From Anaerolineaceae bacterium (GTDB lineage: Bacteria; Chloroflexota; Anaerolineae; Aggregatilineales; Phototrophicaceae): a stretch of DNA of 64,000 nucleotides. The number at the start of each line of letters is the position of its first letter. Position 1 is the first letter of the stretch. Of this stretch, positions 48,733 to 57,957 are shown one piece after another. Under the pieces are notes generated by a model. The model ran no database searches, had not been told where the DNA came from, and saw only the letters and a list, made by a program, of their open reading frames with translations. Position numbers and translations under genes: made by a program. The stretch covers positions 1 to 64,000 of the forward strand of contig JACKCH010000010.1 of NCBI GenBank assembly GCA_020634115.1, written 5' to 3'.

Positions 48733-51700
48733 TTAAAAGGAATCGTCGTCAAACGGGTCGAAATCATCCAGTTCCGCGAACGGATCATCATCACTGGTCT
48801 GCAAGGCCGGGTCACGCTGCTCGGTGGGTTGTCGCAACCAGACCGGCTGCCGCGAGAAGGTGAACGCTTGTTTACGGCGGGCGGCAGGCTGGTTGATTTC
48901 GGCATCAACCAATTGTGTCACCCAGTCGAATGAATTCTGCTCCCCCAGCTGTTCAGCGTGTTTACGTCGGGCCTGCCCACTGATATATTCCTGTTCAACC
49001 TGCTCGTCCTCTTTTGCACCGAAATCCACATCCAGCCCTGGCACCATCGCGTTCAACCAGTCAGGTGCGTTAGCTGCTGGCGCGTGAGCAGTTTCCATGA
49101 GTTCATGCTCTGGCACACCATCATCCAGGATGTCCGGTTGTTCATCGAACCAGACTTCGCGTTCCGGTTCCAGAGTAGTCATCAAGTCCGTGTCCCCTCC
49201 TGATACGGCTTCTGCGGCTTCATCAGGGACATTTATATCACCTATCCAGGCAAATTCGCCACCTGTTTCTGCCGGAACTGGACTTTCATCTCCTGGCTGC
49301 ACCTGTGATGCCTGGATTTGTTCCAGCCAGTTGTCGTCCTCGGCAGTCTGCGGTTCAATGTCCATTTCTTCAGGCTGCGCTTCGCTCAACCATTCCGGCA
49401 TATCTCCGGCAACAGCGGGTTCCTCATCGTCTGCCATCCAATCGAGTTCGTCTGCCGTCTCTGACTCAACCTCGCTGATCTGACTTAACCATTCCGGCGT
49501 GTCGTTCACGCCTGCGGATTCGGCCGGGGAATCAACCGCATCAAACTGACTTAACCAGTCCGGTTCATTCGCTATCCCAGCAGACGATTCTTCACCCATC
49601 CACTCAGACTCATCTTCTTCTGCGGCTTCCTCAGTCAGTGTTTCCTCGGCTATCCAGCCGAACTCGTCTTCATCCGCTGCTTCGACCTCGGCTTGTGGCT
49701 GCGCTTCGCTCAACCATTCCGGCATGTCTGCGGCGGCAGCAGGTTCTTCTTCGTCTTCGGCCATCCACTCGAATTCATCTTCATCCGCTGCTTCGACCTC
49801 GGCTTGTGGCTGCGCTTTGCTCAACCATTCCGGCATGTCTGCGGCGGCAGCAGGTTCTTCTTCGTCTTCGGCCATCCACTCGAATTCATCTTCATCCGCT
49901 GCTTCGACCTCGGCTTGTGGCTGCGCTTCGCTCAACCATTCCGGCATGTCTGCGGCGGCAGCAAGTTCTTCTTCGTCTTCGGCCATCCACTCGAATTCAT
50001 CTTCATCCGCTGCTTCGACCTCGGCTTGTGGCTGCGCTTTGCTCAACCAGTCCGGCATATCGCTAGCGATGGCGGGTTCTTCTTCCTCTTCTTCGGCTAT
50101 CCACTCGAATTCGTCTTCATCCGCTGCTTCGGCCTCGGCTTGTGGCTGCGCTTCGCTCAACCATTCCGGCATGTCTGCGGCGGCGGCAGGTTCTTCTTCC
50201 TCTTCTTCGGCTATCCACTCGAATTCGTCTTCATCCGCTGCTTCGGCCTCGGCTTGTGGCTGCGCTTCACTCAACCAGTCCGGCATATCGCTAGCGGCGG
50301 CAGGCTCTTCTTCGTCTTCGGCCATCCACTCGAAATCGTCTTCACCTGGGGTTTCGACCTCGGCTTGTGGCTGTGCTTCACTCAACCAGTCCGGCATATC
50401 GCTAGCGATGGCAGGTTCTTCTTCGTCTTCGGCCATCCACTCGAAATCGTCTTCACCCGGGGTTTCGGCCTCGGCTTGTGGCTGTGCTTCGCTCAACCAT
50501 TCCGGCATGTCTGCGGCGGCGGCAGGTTCTTCTTCGTCTTCGGCTATCCAGTCGAAATCGTCTTCGCCTGGTGTCTCTGCTTCGGCCTGCGGTTCACCCG
50601 CGCCAACCTCACTCAACCAGTCTGGCATGTCTCCTACGGCGGCAGGCTCTTCTTCTTCAGCCATCCAGTCGAACTCTTCTTCGGCTGGTGTCTCCACTTC
50701 GGCCTGCGGTTCGCCCGCACCGACCTCGCTCAACCAGTCCGGCATGTCTGCGGCGGCAGGTTCTTCCTCTTCTTCAGCCATCCAGTCGAACTCTTCTTCG
50801 GCTGGTGTCTCCGCTTCGACCTCGGCTTGTGGCTGCGCTTCACTCAACCAGTCCGGCATATCGCTAGCGATGGCGGGTTCTTCTTCCTCTTCTTCGGCCA
50901 TCCAGTCGAACTCTTCTTCGGCTGGTGTCGCTGCTTCGGCCTGCGGTTCGCCCGCGCCAACCTCACTCAACCAGTCCGGCATATCGCTAGCGATGGCGGG
51001 TTCTTCTTCCTCTTCTTCGGCCATCCAGTCGAACTCTTCTTCACCCGGCATGTTGGCTTGTGCCTGCGGTTCGCCCGCGCCAACCTCACTCAACCACTCC
51101 GGCATGTCTGCGGCGGCAGGTTCTTCTTCCTCTTCTTCGGCCATCCAGTCGAACTCTTCTTCGGCTGGTGTCGCTGCTTCGGCCTGCGGTTCGCCCGCAC
51201 CGACCTCGCTCAACCATTCTGGCATGTCTCCGGCGGCGGCAGGTTCTTCTTCCTCTTCTTCGGCCATCCAGTCGAACTCTTCTTCGGCTGGTGTCGCTGC
51301 TTCGGCCTGCGGTTCGCCCGCACCGACCTCGCTCAACCATTCTGGCATGTCTCCGGCGGCGGCAGGTTCTTCTTCCTCTTCTTCGGCCATCCACTCGAAC
51401 TCTTCTTCGGCTGGTGTCTCCGCTTCGGCCTCGGCTTGTGGCTGCGCTTCACTCAACCAGTCCGGCATATCGCTAGCGATGGCGGGTTCTTCTTCCTCTT
51501 CTTCGGCCATCCACTCGAATTCGTCTTCGCCCGGTGTTTCGGCTTGTGGCTGTGCCTCGCTCAACCACTCCGGCACGTCACTCGTGGCGGTAGGTTGTTC
51601 TTCTTCAGCCATCCAGTCGAACTCTTCTTCGGCTGGTGTCTCCGCTTCGGCCTGCGGTTTGCCCGCACCGACCTCGCTCAACCATTCTGGCATGTCTCCG

Positions 51701-54057
51701 GCGGCGGCAGGTTGTTCTTCTTCAGCCATCCAGTCGAACTCTTCTTCGGCTGGTGTCTCCGCTTCGGCCTGCGGTTCGCCCGCACCGACCTCGCTCAACC
51801 ATTCTGGCATGTCTCCGGCGGCGGCAGGTTCTTCTTCCTCTTCTTCGGCCATCCAGTCGAACTCTTCTTCGCCTGGTATCTCCGCTTCGGCCTGAGGTTC
51901 GCCAGCACCGACCTCACTCAACCACTCTGGCACATCACTCGTGGCAGCAGGTTCTTCTTCCTCGGCCATCCACTCGAAGTCACCTGTTTGGGGCATTTCC
52001 ATCTCGCCACCAGGGGCGGCGGATTCTTCCTCGTCGTCGGCCATCCAGTCGAATTCGTCCATATCCGGCATCTCATTTCCCCCCAAGGGCGCTCCTGCGT
52101 CAACAGCTTTCGCCCATTCCAGCACCTCGCCAGAAATGGCCGTTTCTTCTGATATCCAGCCCGTACCTTCGGCTGGAATGTCGGATTCATCAATATCGGC
52201 AAAGAAGTCTGGTAAATCACCGCCAAATTCTTCTTCAATCCAGTCGAAACCGGAATCAGTTGCGCCGGTTTCTTCCCCGGCTGCCGGAGCAGCTTTAGCA
52301 AAAGTATCCGGCGTTTTTGTGATTTCATCAAAGGGCAGACTGTCTGCCTCGTCTGAATCGGAAAACGTGAATTCGGAATCGTCTTCCTGAGCAACCAGTG
52401 ACTCCATTTGGAGTGCTTCGTCTAGCAGCGCTTCATCCGCTAGCCAATCTAATGGATCGACCTCCGCTTCCGCTTCAACTGGGGTTTGCGGCATATCATC
52501 AGCCGCCTCTGCGGTGAAGTCGGCATCCTCCTGTAAGATCGGGGAAATCGTTTCAATGTCCGCAATCACCTCGACCCCGCTATCATGCAGCCACGCCAGA
52601 GGATCGGCTTCAGCACTTTCCAAGGCGACCGGCTCATCATCGGCCATGATCGGTGAGTCGACCTCAACATCATCCAGTAGTTCCACGCCGCTTTCGTGCA
52701 ACCACGCCAGCGGGTCATCTTCCTGGCTCATACCCGTTTCCGGGAGCACCGCTTCATCTTCAGAGTCCATATCGGGGAAGAAATCATCCTCCAGATCAAG
52801 TTCAGACTCTGAATCCTCTATTTCCATCCAATCCGAGATGCCATCCACCGCTTCGGCAGAGGCATCTATTTTGTCTTCAAGATTATCGAACAAGTCCGAT
52901 GAATCCTCGTCAGAATCCAGGGGTGTTTCAGGGGTTTCCTCACTGGCCGCAGTAGCTGCAGCTAACAGCCCTGTCAGTCCGCTGTGTTCCACCGGAGGCG
53001 CTGTCACCCCTGTATTCGTCGTATCCGGCTCGTCGTAAAATTCTTCAGTCAGCCAATCTTCAGGGAGGTCGGTGCCGAACAGGTCATCGTCCAGTTCCAG
53101 CGGCGCGGCGCTCTCATCTTCCGTGACAGATGCGGGCGTATCCGCCGCCAGAAAGCTGGCAAAATCGAAATCGGCATCATCAACCGCAGCGAAATCTTCC
53201 TCCGCCGGAGCGGAATCTTCGACTCCAGCCGTCTCACTATCGATGTCTTGCAACCAGTCCGGCGCACGGGTTGAAAGCTCACGGCGGGCGACCTGCTGGT
53301 AATCGAGTTCCGGCAGGTGAAAAGTATCATCCGGCACTTTTTCATCCTGAATCAGTTGCAATGCCAGATAGGGGTCAACCGCTTCGATCCGGCTCAGATG
53401 GCGCTGGGCGTCGGAAACCCGCCCGTAGCTCAACCACATCTCGGTCAGAATGCGGTTCGCTTCCAGGCAGTTTGGCAGCAGCCGTAGCACAGCAATCGCT
53501 GACTCTCCGGCTTCAATGAGCATCCCGGCTTCCTGGTAGGTCTTCGCCAACAGCAAGAGAACATCGGCACGATCCTGGGAGGTTTGTAACGTCTGGCGGA
53601 GAATATTGATCGCCTGGTCGTACATCGCGTTCCGGCTGTACTGGCGTGCCACTGCGCCCGATGTCAACTGCACTTTGGTGCGTTCACCGCGTTTTTGGTC
53701 GCGGTAAAGCTGGCGCAGTGCATCGAGAATGCTCTGGTTGTTGGGGTCTTGCTCAAATGCCCGTTCCAGGTGCCAGATGGCGGCCTCCGGTTTGCCGATG
53801 TGGGAATACACATCGCTCAAGCCGATATGGGCGGTGTAGTCATCAGGATACACGCTCAACACCCGGCGGAAGATTTCTCCGGCTTCCTCCCAGCGGGCCG
53901 TATCCACCAGCGCCTCGCCCAGATACCGGTAGGCATCCGCATTTTTGGGGAAATACAGCAAAATATGACGGCAGTGGTGAATCACCTCGGCTGCCGCGCC
54001 AGTTCTCAGCAGTCCTCGTAGTTTCCCAAGATAATCGCGCAGACTAATCTCAGCCAT
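48733..54057 (-). CDS. Giant TPR protein with tandem acidic DWM/EWL repeats
   Basis: 1774 residues, cytoplasmic by sequence. Residues 1-245 are TPRs (NADAYRYLGEALVDTARWEEA, DYTAHIGLSDVYSHIGKPEAA, DVLLLLAKTYQEAGMLIEA). Then an acidic linker holds three DPLAWLH/DPLDWL motifs. About 21 tandem units of 34-41 residues follow, each with F-D/E-W-M/I-A, an acidic run, and M-P-E/D-W-L-S-E. After some looser motifs comes a distinct tail (SFDWVTQLVDAEINQPAARRKQ, DDDPFAELDDFDPFDDDSF). GGGAGCC precedes the start. It lies 140 bp upstream of, and in the same direction as, its motif-sharing partner gene. Function unknown; many aromatic peptide motifs in a disordered chain suggest a multivalent binding platform. 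Confidence 0.8.
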   Translation of the reverse strand: MAEISLRDYLGKLRGLLRTGAAAEVIHHCRHILLYFPKNADAYRYLGEALVDTARWEEAGEIFRRVLSVYPDDYTAHIGLSDVYSHIGKPEAAIWHLERAFEQDPNNQSILDALRQLYRDQKRGERTKVQLTSGAVARQYSRNAMYDQAINILRQTLQTSQDRADVLLLLAKTYQEAGMLIEAGESAIAVLRLLPNCLEANRILTEMWLSYGRVSDAQRHLSRIEAVDPYLALQLIQDEKVPDDTFHLPELDYQQVARRELSTRAPDWLQDIDSETAGVEDSAPAEEDFAAVDDADFDFASFLAADTPASVTEDESAAPLELDDDLFGTDLPEDWLTEEFYDEPDTTNTGVTAPPVEHSGLTGLLAAATAASEETPETPLDSDEDSSDLFDNLEDKIDASAEAVDGISDWMEIEDSESELDLEDDFFPDMDSEDEAVLPETGMSQEDDPLAWLHESGVELLDDVEVDSPIMADDEPVALESAEADPLAWLHDSGVEVIADIETISPILQEDADFTAEAADDMPQTPVEAEAEVDPLDWLADEALLDEALQMESLVAQEDDSEFTFSDSDEADSLPFDEITKTPDTFAKAAPAAGEETGATDSGFDWIEEEFGGDLPDFFADIDESDIPAEGTGWISEETAISGEVLEWAKAVDAGAPLGGNEMPDMDEFDWMADDEEESAAPGGEMEMPQTGDFEWMAEEEEPAATSDVPEWLSEVGAGEPQAEAEIPGEEEFDWMAEEEEEEPAAAGDMPEWLSEVGAGEPQAEAETPAEEEFDWMAEEEQPAAAGDMPEWLSEVGAGKPQAEAETPAEEEFDWMAEEEQPTATSDVPEWLSEAQPQAETPGEDEFEWMAEEEEEEPAIASDMPDWLSEAQPQAEAEAETPAEEEFEWMAEEEEEEPAAAGDMPEWLSEVGAGEPQAEAATPAEEEFDWMAEEEEEEPAAAGDMPEWLSEVGAGEPQAEAATPAEEEFDWMAEEEEEEPAAADMPEWLSEVGAGEPQAQANMPGEEEFDWMAEEEEEEPAIASDMPDWLSEVGAGEPQAEAATPAEEEFDWMAEEEEEEPAIASDMPDWLSEAQPQAEVEAETPAEEEFDWMAEEEEEPAAADMPDWLSEVGAGEPQAEVETPAEEEFDWMAEEEEPAAVGDMPDWLSEVGAGEPQAEAETPGEDDFDWIAEDEEEPAAAADMPEWLSEAQPQAEAETPGEDDFEWMAEDEEEPAIASDMPDWLSEAQPQAEVETPGEDDFEWMAEDEEEPAAASDMPDWLSEAQPQAEAEAADEDEFEWIAEEEEEEPAAAADMPEWLSEAQPQAEAEAADEDEFEWIAEEEEEEPAIASDMPDWLSKAQPQAEVEAADEDEFEWMAEDEEELAAAADMPEWLSEAQPQAEVEAADEDEFEWMAEDEEEPAAAADMPEWLSKAQPQAEVEAADEDEFEWMAEDEEEPAAAADMPEWLSEAQPQAEVEAADEDEFGWIAEETLTEEAAEEDESEWMGEESSAGIANEPDWLSQFDAVDSPAESAGVNDTPEWLSQISEVESETADELDWMADDEEPAVAGDMPEWLSEAQPEEMDIEPQTAEDDNWLEQIQASQVQPGDESPVPAETGGEFAWIGDINVPDEAAEAVSGGDTDLMTTLEPEREVWFDEQPDILDDGVPEHELMETAHAPAANAPDWLNAMVPGLDVDFGAKEDEQVEQEYISGQARRKHAEQLGEQNSFDWVTQLVDAEINQPAARRKQAFTFSRQPVWLRQPTEQRDPALQTSDDDPFAELDDFDPFDDDSF
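49650..52065 (-). repeat. Tandem coding repeats of about 102-123 bp
   Basis: About 21 units, some almost identical at DNA level (for instance the adjacent copies near 49680-50040). Two higher-order variants alternate: one with GEPQAE and a SEVGAG spacer, the other with SEAQPQAE. Unit length varies mainly by expansion of the Glu run and the AEAE stretch. Recent duplication is likely at the 49.7-50.0 kb end. Confidence 0.85.
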
Positions 54058-54220
54058 ACTGGTATAGGCTCCCGTGGATGTGGGTTAAAACAGACGTATT
54101 GGCTCAAGGGTCAAACTCGTGCAGGCAAGAGGCTGATGCGTTTTAAAAATTAGCACGGTGATTCGATCCCGGGGCGCAACATATCACGCCCCTGCAAAAT
54201 TCTCGCGTCAGGATGATTCT

Positions 54221-54258
54221 GTAGGGACGACCTGGCGTGGCCGCCCGATTTTTCTCCG
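54221..54258 (+). repeat. Degenerate family B hairpin
   Basis: GTAGGGACGACC...GGCCGCCCGATTTTTCTCC shares the right arm and T-tail with 31054-31087 but has mismatches in the stem. Confidence 0.65.
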
Positions 54259-54641
54259 TATTTAATCTTTAAACTGCATAAGTCTCATGCTCAGTCATGA
54301 AACCACACGATTGCCACACAAGAGCCTGCGTTTTTTGCCGCGTGTACTTAACCCGTATTATAACATAGAACAATATATCGCGTTGCCCACCACTCGCTTA
54401 ATGCAATCTTGATTGTCTAAGTTTGTCAATAGATCAAGGTATCTATCCAAAAATTCACATACAAACACACAGATGTCCCTCATTTAGCTGGAGCAAATAG
54501 ACGGCATCCCCCTTATACAGCGTCTATTCTGAAGATTGAGCGTAGTACTATCGTGCCACCATAACATTTTAGCGCGGATTGATGTCAGACCATCCGATGT
54601 GAAGGCCGTCTTTTGTGGGGAATGGCCCCGATTGCGCCCTC

Positions 54642-54689
54642 TTGACACTATTCGGTTTTCGGTATACTATATCGTCTAACGATATATCG
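54642..54689 (+). promoter_or_regulatory. Promoter and operator of the PadR gene
   Basis: TTGACA at 54642 and TACTAT at 54665, spacer 17, form a near-consensus sigma-70-type promoter. Overlapping its -10 end and start point is the perfect palindrome TATATCGT-cta-ACGATATA (54668-54686), with a further CGATATATCG (54680-54689). Its placement suggests autorepression by the PadR protein encoded downstream. Confidence 0.75.
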
Positions 54690-54731
54690 AATTCCGAATA
54701 ATTGTCATGACAGAAGAAGGTAAAGTCAACG

Positions 54732-55094
54732 ATGGCTGGAGCAAGCAACCATCCAGAGGATTTCCTCCCCTTATCGCCGTCACAGTTCTATATCCTGCTG
54801 GTGTTGGCGGAACACGACCTGCACGGCTACGGCATTATGCAGTCGGTGAAAATCCGCACGAAAGGGCGTATCCGAATTGGTCCTGGAACCCTGTACAGCG
54901 CGATTGACCGCATGATCGAACGCGGCTGGATTGTGGAAACCGATTCACTCCAACCGAACCAGGACGATGAACGCCGCCGCACCTATCACCTGACCGATTT
55001 TGGAATGCGCGTTGCACGGGCGGAGGCTCAGCGCCTCGCTGCGACAGTACAGGACGCACGCGAACTCGGTCTGTTGACCAAATTCGCGTTCTAA
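54732..55094 (+). CDS. PadR-family transcriptional regulator
   Basis: 120 residues, winged-helix PadR type (HDLHGYGIMQSV, IGPGTLYSAIDRMIERGWI, RRRTYHLTDFGMRVARAEAQR). Small PadR proteins typically repress the operon they head. The operator at 54668 supports self-regulation. The downstream gene starts 13 bases after the stop. Confidence 0.92.
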   Translation: MAGASNHPEDFLPLSPSQFYILLVLAEHDLHGYGIMQSVKIRTKGRIRIGPGTLYSAIDRMIERGWIVETDSLQPNQDDERRRTYHLTDFGMRVARAEAQRLAATVQDARELGLLTKFAF

Positions 55095-55107
55095 GGGAGA
55101 TATGGTG

Positions 55108-55716
55108 ATGCGTATAGCGTTCGGATTTTCGGTACAAGTGTACCGGATGATGTTGCAGGCGTACCCAAAGGGATTCCGGGATTTATACCAGGATGACATG
55201 CTGCTCGACTTCCGCGACGCGCTGTCCGAGCGTCAGGGTTGGGGTGTGGTCGGTTTTTGGGTCAACACCATGCTAGACCTCATGACCAGCGCCGCTAACG
55301 AACGCCTACGAAACATAAGCTACAGGAGCAGAGCTATTCCGATGACCGATACCACGCTATTCAACAACCAACTGGCTTCGACGCTGGACTTCTGGTCGCG
55401 CCTGCTGCGGGGCGGCTATAGTGTCAAGCAAATTCTGGAACTTGCCGCCAAACACGCACCTGAACCGACTGCTGGATTGATCCGTGAAACGCTGGCCGAA
55501 GCCGAAGAATCCGGCAGCCTCATCGGGGCAATCGCCCGGATGCCAGAACGCCTGGACTCACCATATTTGCAGCAGGTCGTCCAACTCATCATGCATCAGC
55601 GGGAAATTGATGGCAATCTAGCCGACATGTTGGATGACCTCAACAATGGGATGCGCCCTGAAATCAGCGGGGATGACTGGGCGGGCGATTACGATTATAA
55701 CGACGGGAAGTCATAA
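55108..55716 (+). CDS. Chimeric protein: permease-prefix-like head, type II secretion F-like tail
   Basis: 202 residues. The head (VYRMMLQAYPKGFRDLYQDDMLLDFRDALSE) resembles the prefix domain of ADOP/MacB-type permeases, which are often found next to PadR genes. The tail (about 95-185: LLRGGYSVKQILELAAKHAPEPTAGLIRETLAEAEESGSL, then QREIDGNLADMLDDL) resembles the T2SSF domain of TadB/GspF but lacks membrane helices. An internal ATG at 55339 with AGGAG upstream could make the tail alone. ATG 55108 is preferred over 55102 for spacing from GGGAG. Operon with the PadR gene. Confidence 0.6.
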   Translation: MRIAFGFSVQVYRMMLQAYPKGFRDLYQDDMLLDFRDALSERQGWGVVGFWVNTMLDLMTSAANERLRNISYRSRAIPMTDTTLFNNQLASTLDFWSRLLRGGYSVKQILELAAKHAPEPTAGLIRETLAEAEESGSLIGAIARMPERLDSPYLQQVVQLIMHQREIDGNLADMLDDLNNGMRPEISGDDWAGDYDYNDGKS

Positions 55717-55944
55717 CGATTTTCCGCTGCGGTGAACCGGCAGGGGGCGAATCATGCCCCCTGTTTCCATTTCTGAAAGGGCAATTACTAAAACACTCAC
55801 TACTTGTCATTCCTCGAACTAAAACACCCATACTTCCAACGTATAGACGTTTCCTCCGACTATCAGCGATTGCCATGTAAATCTATAATAAAGAGTGTGG
55901 TTAAAACTAGATAATCAACACCTATATAACAAAAGGCGGAGAAA

Positions 55945-56787
55945 ATGAGACTTATGATAAAGTACTGGCGCATGGTTTTTGTGGAAGCGGCCCGTATGGC
56001 TTGGGGGCAATCAGGCATGAGGAAGGCTACATTTGCCGTTCTATCTGCACTTTTTGCTTCCTTCTTGCTTCTATTATTAACTGGTTCTGGAACTTTGCCC
56101 GAAACTATTGAAGTCCTTATTGGCGACTTCAATAGCGAATTAAGAGTGAATTTGATCTATTTGGGTGGAACAATATTGTTCATACTCATTATTTTTGTAT
56201 TCGCACTTATCTACACGCCTGCTCGAATTCACGATAGGCAAAAGTCACGCGAAAACGAACTAAAAGAAGAAATCAACAGATTGAGAGATATGGCAAAGCC
56301 GGAACTTGAATTGAGATTTGATGCCGACCACAAATCATCAATACAAAACGTTCAGCAATTCCCCAGCATCATCCCTTTCATTTATCGTGTATTTGTCATC
56401 AATAAGAGCAGTATGGAGAGTGTGGAGAAGATTAGTGTAAAGCTAGTAGATGTCGTCCCTAATCATTCGCTCACATTTTTGCCCGCAGAACTTAGATTTT
56501 TGAACAATCAAGAAAAACGGCTAAGTTGCGGTGATAGTTTACTGGTGGATGTTATATCTATACAGATTGACAAAAATCTACTGGACCAAAACAAGATTGG
56601 GCAATTCTGCTTTGAAAATAGAATATTGAAAAGACGACAGCTAGATCTAACCCATGTGGATGATTTTATGATTGTACTAGAAGCGACTGGCGAAAACACA
56701 TCCCCGGTGCGCAAGACATTCAAATTTAGCTCTAACTTGAGAGGTGAACAATATCCCTATGAACTTGAAGAATATAACGGTGAATAA
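55945..56787 (+). CDS. Two-helix membrane protein of unknown function, AT-rich
   Basis: 280 residues. Two membrane helices (about 30-50 and 70-95), a coiled-coil segment (ENELKEEINRLRDM) and a soluble beta-rich domain that includes NKSSMESVEKISVKLVDV. Base composition and codon use are far more AT-rich than both sides, suggesting recent acquisition. No family recognised. Confidence 0.65.
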   Translation: MRLMIKYWRMVFVEAARMAWGQSGMRKATFAVLSALFASFLLLLLTGSGTLPETIEVLIGDFNSELRVNLIYLGGTILFILIIFVFALIYTPARIHDRQKSRENELKEEINRLRDMAKPELELRFDADHKSSIQNVQQFPSIIPFIYRVFVINKSSMESVEKISVKLVDVVPNHSLTFLPAELRFLNNQEKRLSCGDSLLVDVISIQIDKNLLDQNKIGQFCFENRILKRRQLDLTHVDDFMIVLEATGENTSPVRKTFKFSSNLRGEQYPYELEEYNGE

Positions 56788-56875
56788 TATATTCATCTGA
56801 CCGTCACTCATTCCAAAGCCACTCTCATAGATACCAGAAGTCTCCAACCGAACAAAATAGCATAGAGATTTTGAG

Positions 56876-57373
56876 ATGTCATCCATCGCCATTCACTCAC
56901 TCGACTCGGCTTACCGAGCCTGGGCGGAAACGTTCATCACCCAACATTGGGGTTCGCTCCGGCAGGTTTCGCGCGGCAAGCTGTATGACGTGCTGGATTA
57001 TCCCGGTTTGGTGGGATTAGCGGACGGACAGCCCGTTGGCATCGTTATCTATCATGTCGAAGGTGAAGCGTGTGAAATCCTGCTGCTGCACAGCGCGGCG
57101 GAAGGGCAAGGTGTGGGGTCGGCGCTGGTGGATGCTGTCAAGGAGCGGGCAGTGGGGGCGGGCTGTTCCCGGCTGTGGCTCATCACCACCAATGACAACC
57201 TGCACGCCATCCGTTGGTATCAGCGGCGCGGCTTCACCATCGCTGCTGTGCATGTGAACGCATTAGCCGAATCGCGCAAGCTCAAGCCGGAAATCCCCCT
57301 CATTGGTTTTGAAGGTATACCGCTGCGTGACGAAATTGAGTTTGAAATTCGGTTGACACTATCACCTGTATGA
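56876..57373 (+). CDS. GNAT N-acetyltransferase
   Basis: 165 residues. Acetyl-CoA loop AAEGQGVGSALVDAVKERAV and the LHAIRWYQRRGFTIAAVH segment near 115 are typical. Acceptor unknown. Followed after 56 bp by a second GNAT. Confidence 0.88.
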   Translation: MSSIAIHSLDSAYRAWAETFITQHWGSLRQVSRGKLYDVLDYPGLVGLADGQPVGIVIYHVEGEACEILLLHSAAEGQGVGSALVDAVKERAVGAGCSRLWLITTNDNLHAIRWYQRRGFTIAAVHVNALAESRKLKPEIPLIGFEGIPLRDEIEFEIRLTLSPV

Positions 57374-57429
57374 ACGCCGGTGCTTCTCAATATTAACCGG
57401 AAATCCACATTCCCAGGACAAATATTACC

Positions 57430-57957
57430 ATGCAACCCCATTGGCAATTGACTGAATTCGGCGCACCAGAAACCGACTGGTCGCTATTGATCCAGCATCT
57501 AAAGAACGTAAAAATGCTCAATCATGCCACCATTAACGGCCAACCCAAACCGAACTGTTATTACCTGGGAATCATAATCAACCGGGCGGTTATCGGCCAT
57601 ATTGCCATCAAGAGACAGCCCATCCATGTTCCAGCGAGCCATATTAGCGGCCATGAGGAACGCTCACTGGCCGGGCCGGATGGGAATGCTCTCTATGAAG
57701 CATTTGTACAGACTTTTGCTGTCGAAGAAGGATACCGCCGCACTGGATACGGGCGTGCTTTACAGGAAGCCGCGCTGCAAAAAGCGCAGGAGCTGGGATG
57801 TTATCAGATGCGCTCCTGGTCATCCGCCGACAAGCTGGGGAATTACGCCCTCAAAATTCGCCTGGGATTTTCTATCATACCCGCGCTGTATCCCATGCCT
57901 GGTGGGGAACCTATCAGTGGTGTATATTTCGTTAAACGTATTGAGCATCTAGAATAA
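57430..57957 (+). CDS. GNAT N-acetyltransferase
   Basis: 175 residues. VEEGYRRTGYGRALQEAAL is the acetyl-CoA loop, followed by SADKLGNYALKIRLGFSI. Acceptor unknown; not closely similar to the GNAT just upstream. Confidence 0.82.
   Translation: MQPHWQLTEFGAPETDWSLLIQHLKNVKMLNHATINGQPKPNCYYLGIIINRAVIGHIAIKRQPIHVPASHISGHEERSLAGPDGNALYEAFVQTFAVEEGYRRTGYGRALQEAALQKAQELGCYQMRSWSSADKLGNYALKIRLGFSIIPALYPMPGGEPISGVYFVKRIEHLE

Larger units (their letters stand above)
54058..54731. other. Long divergent intergenic region
   Basis: About 670 bp between the giant repeat gene and the PadR gene. It holds a degenerate family B hairpin at 54221, an AT-rich stretch (54330-54560) with no gene recognised, and the PadR promoter and operator at 54642. 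Confidence 0.6.

Noticed and set aside
49650..52065. CRISPR array
   Set aside because: The repeats are contiguous, coding, 102-123 bp long and without unique spacers.
49693..52152. Open frames of 819 and 723 residues on the forward strand opposite the giant repeat gene
   Set aside because: They arise because the repeat unit happens to lack stops in these frames. They are low-complexity mirror readings (Ser/Ala- or Phe/Gly-rich) with no ribosome site, and the reverse strand has clear TPRs.
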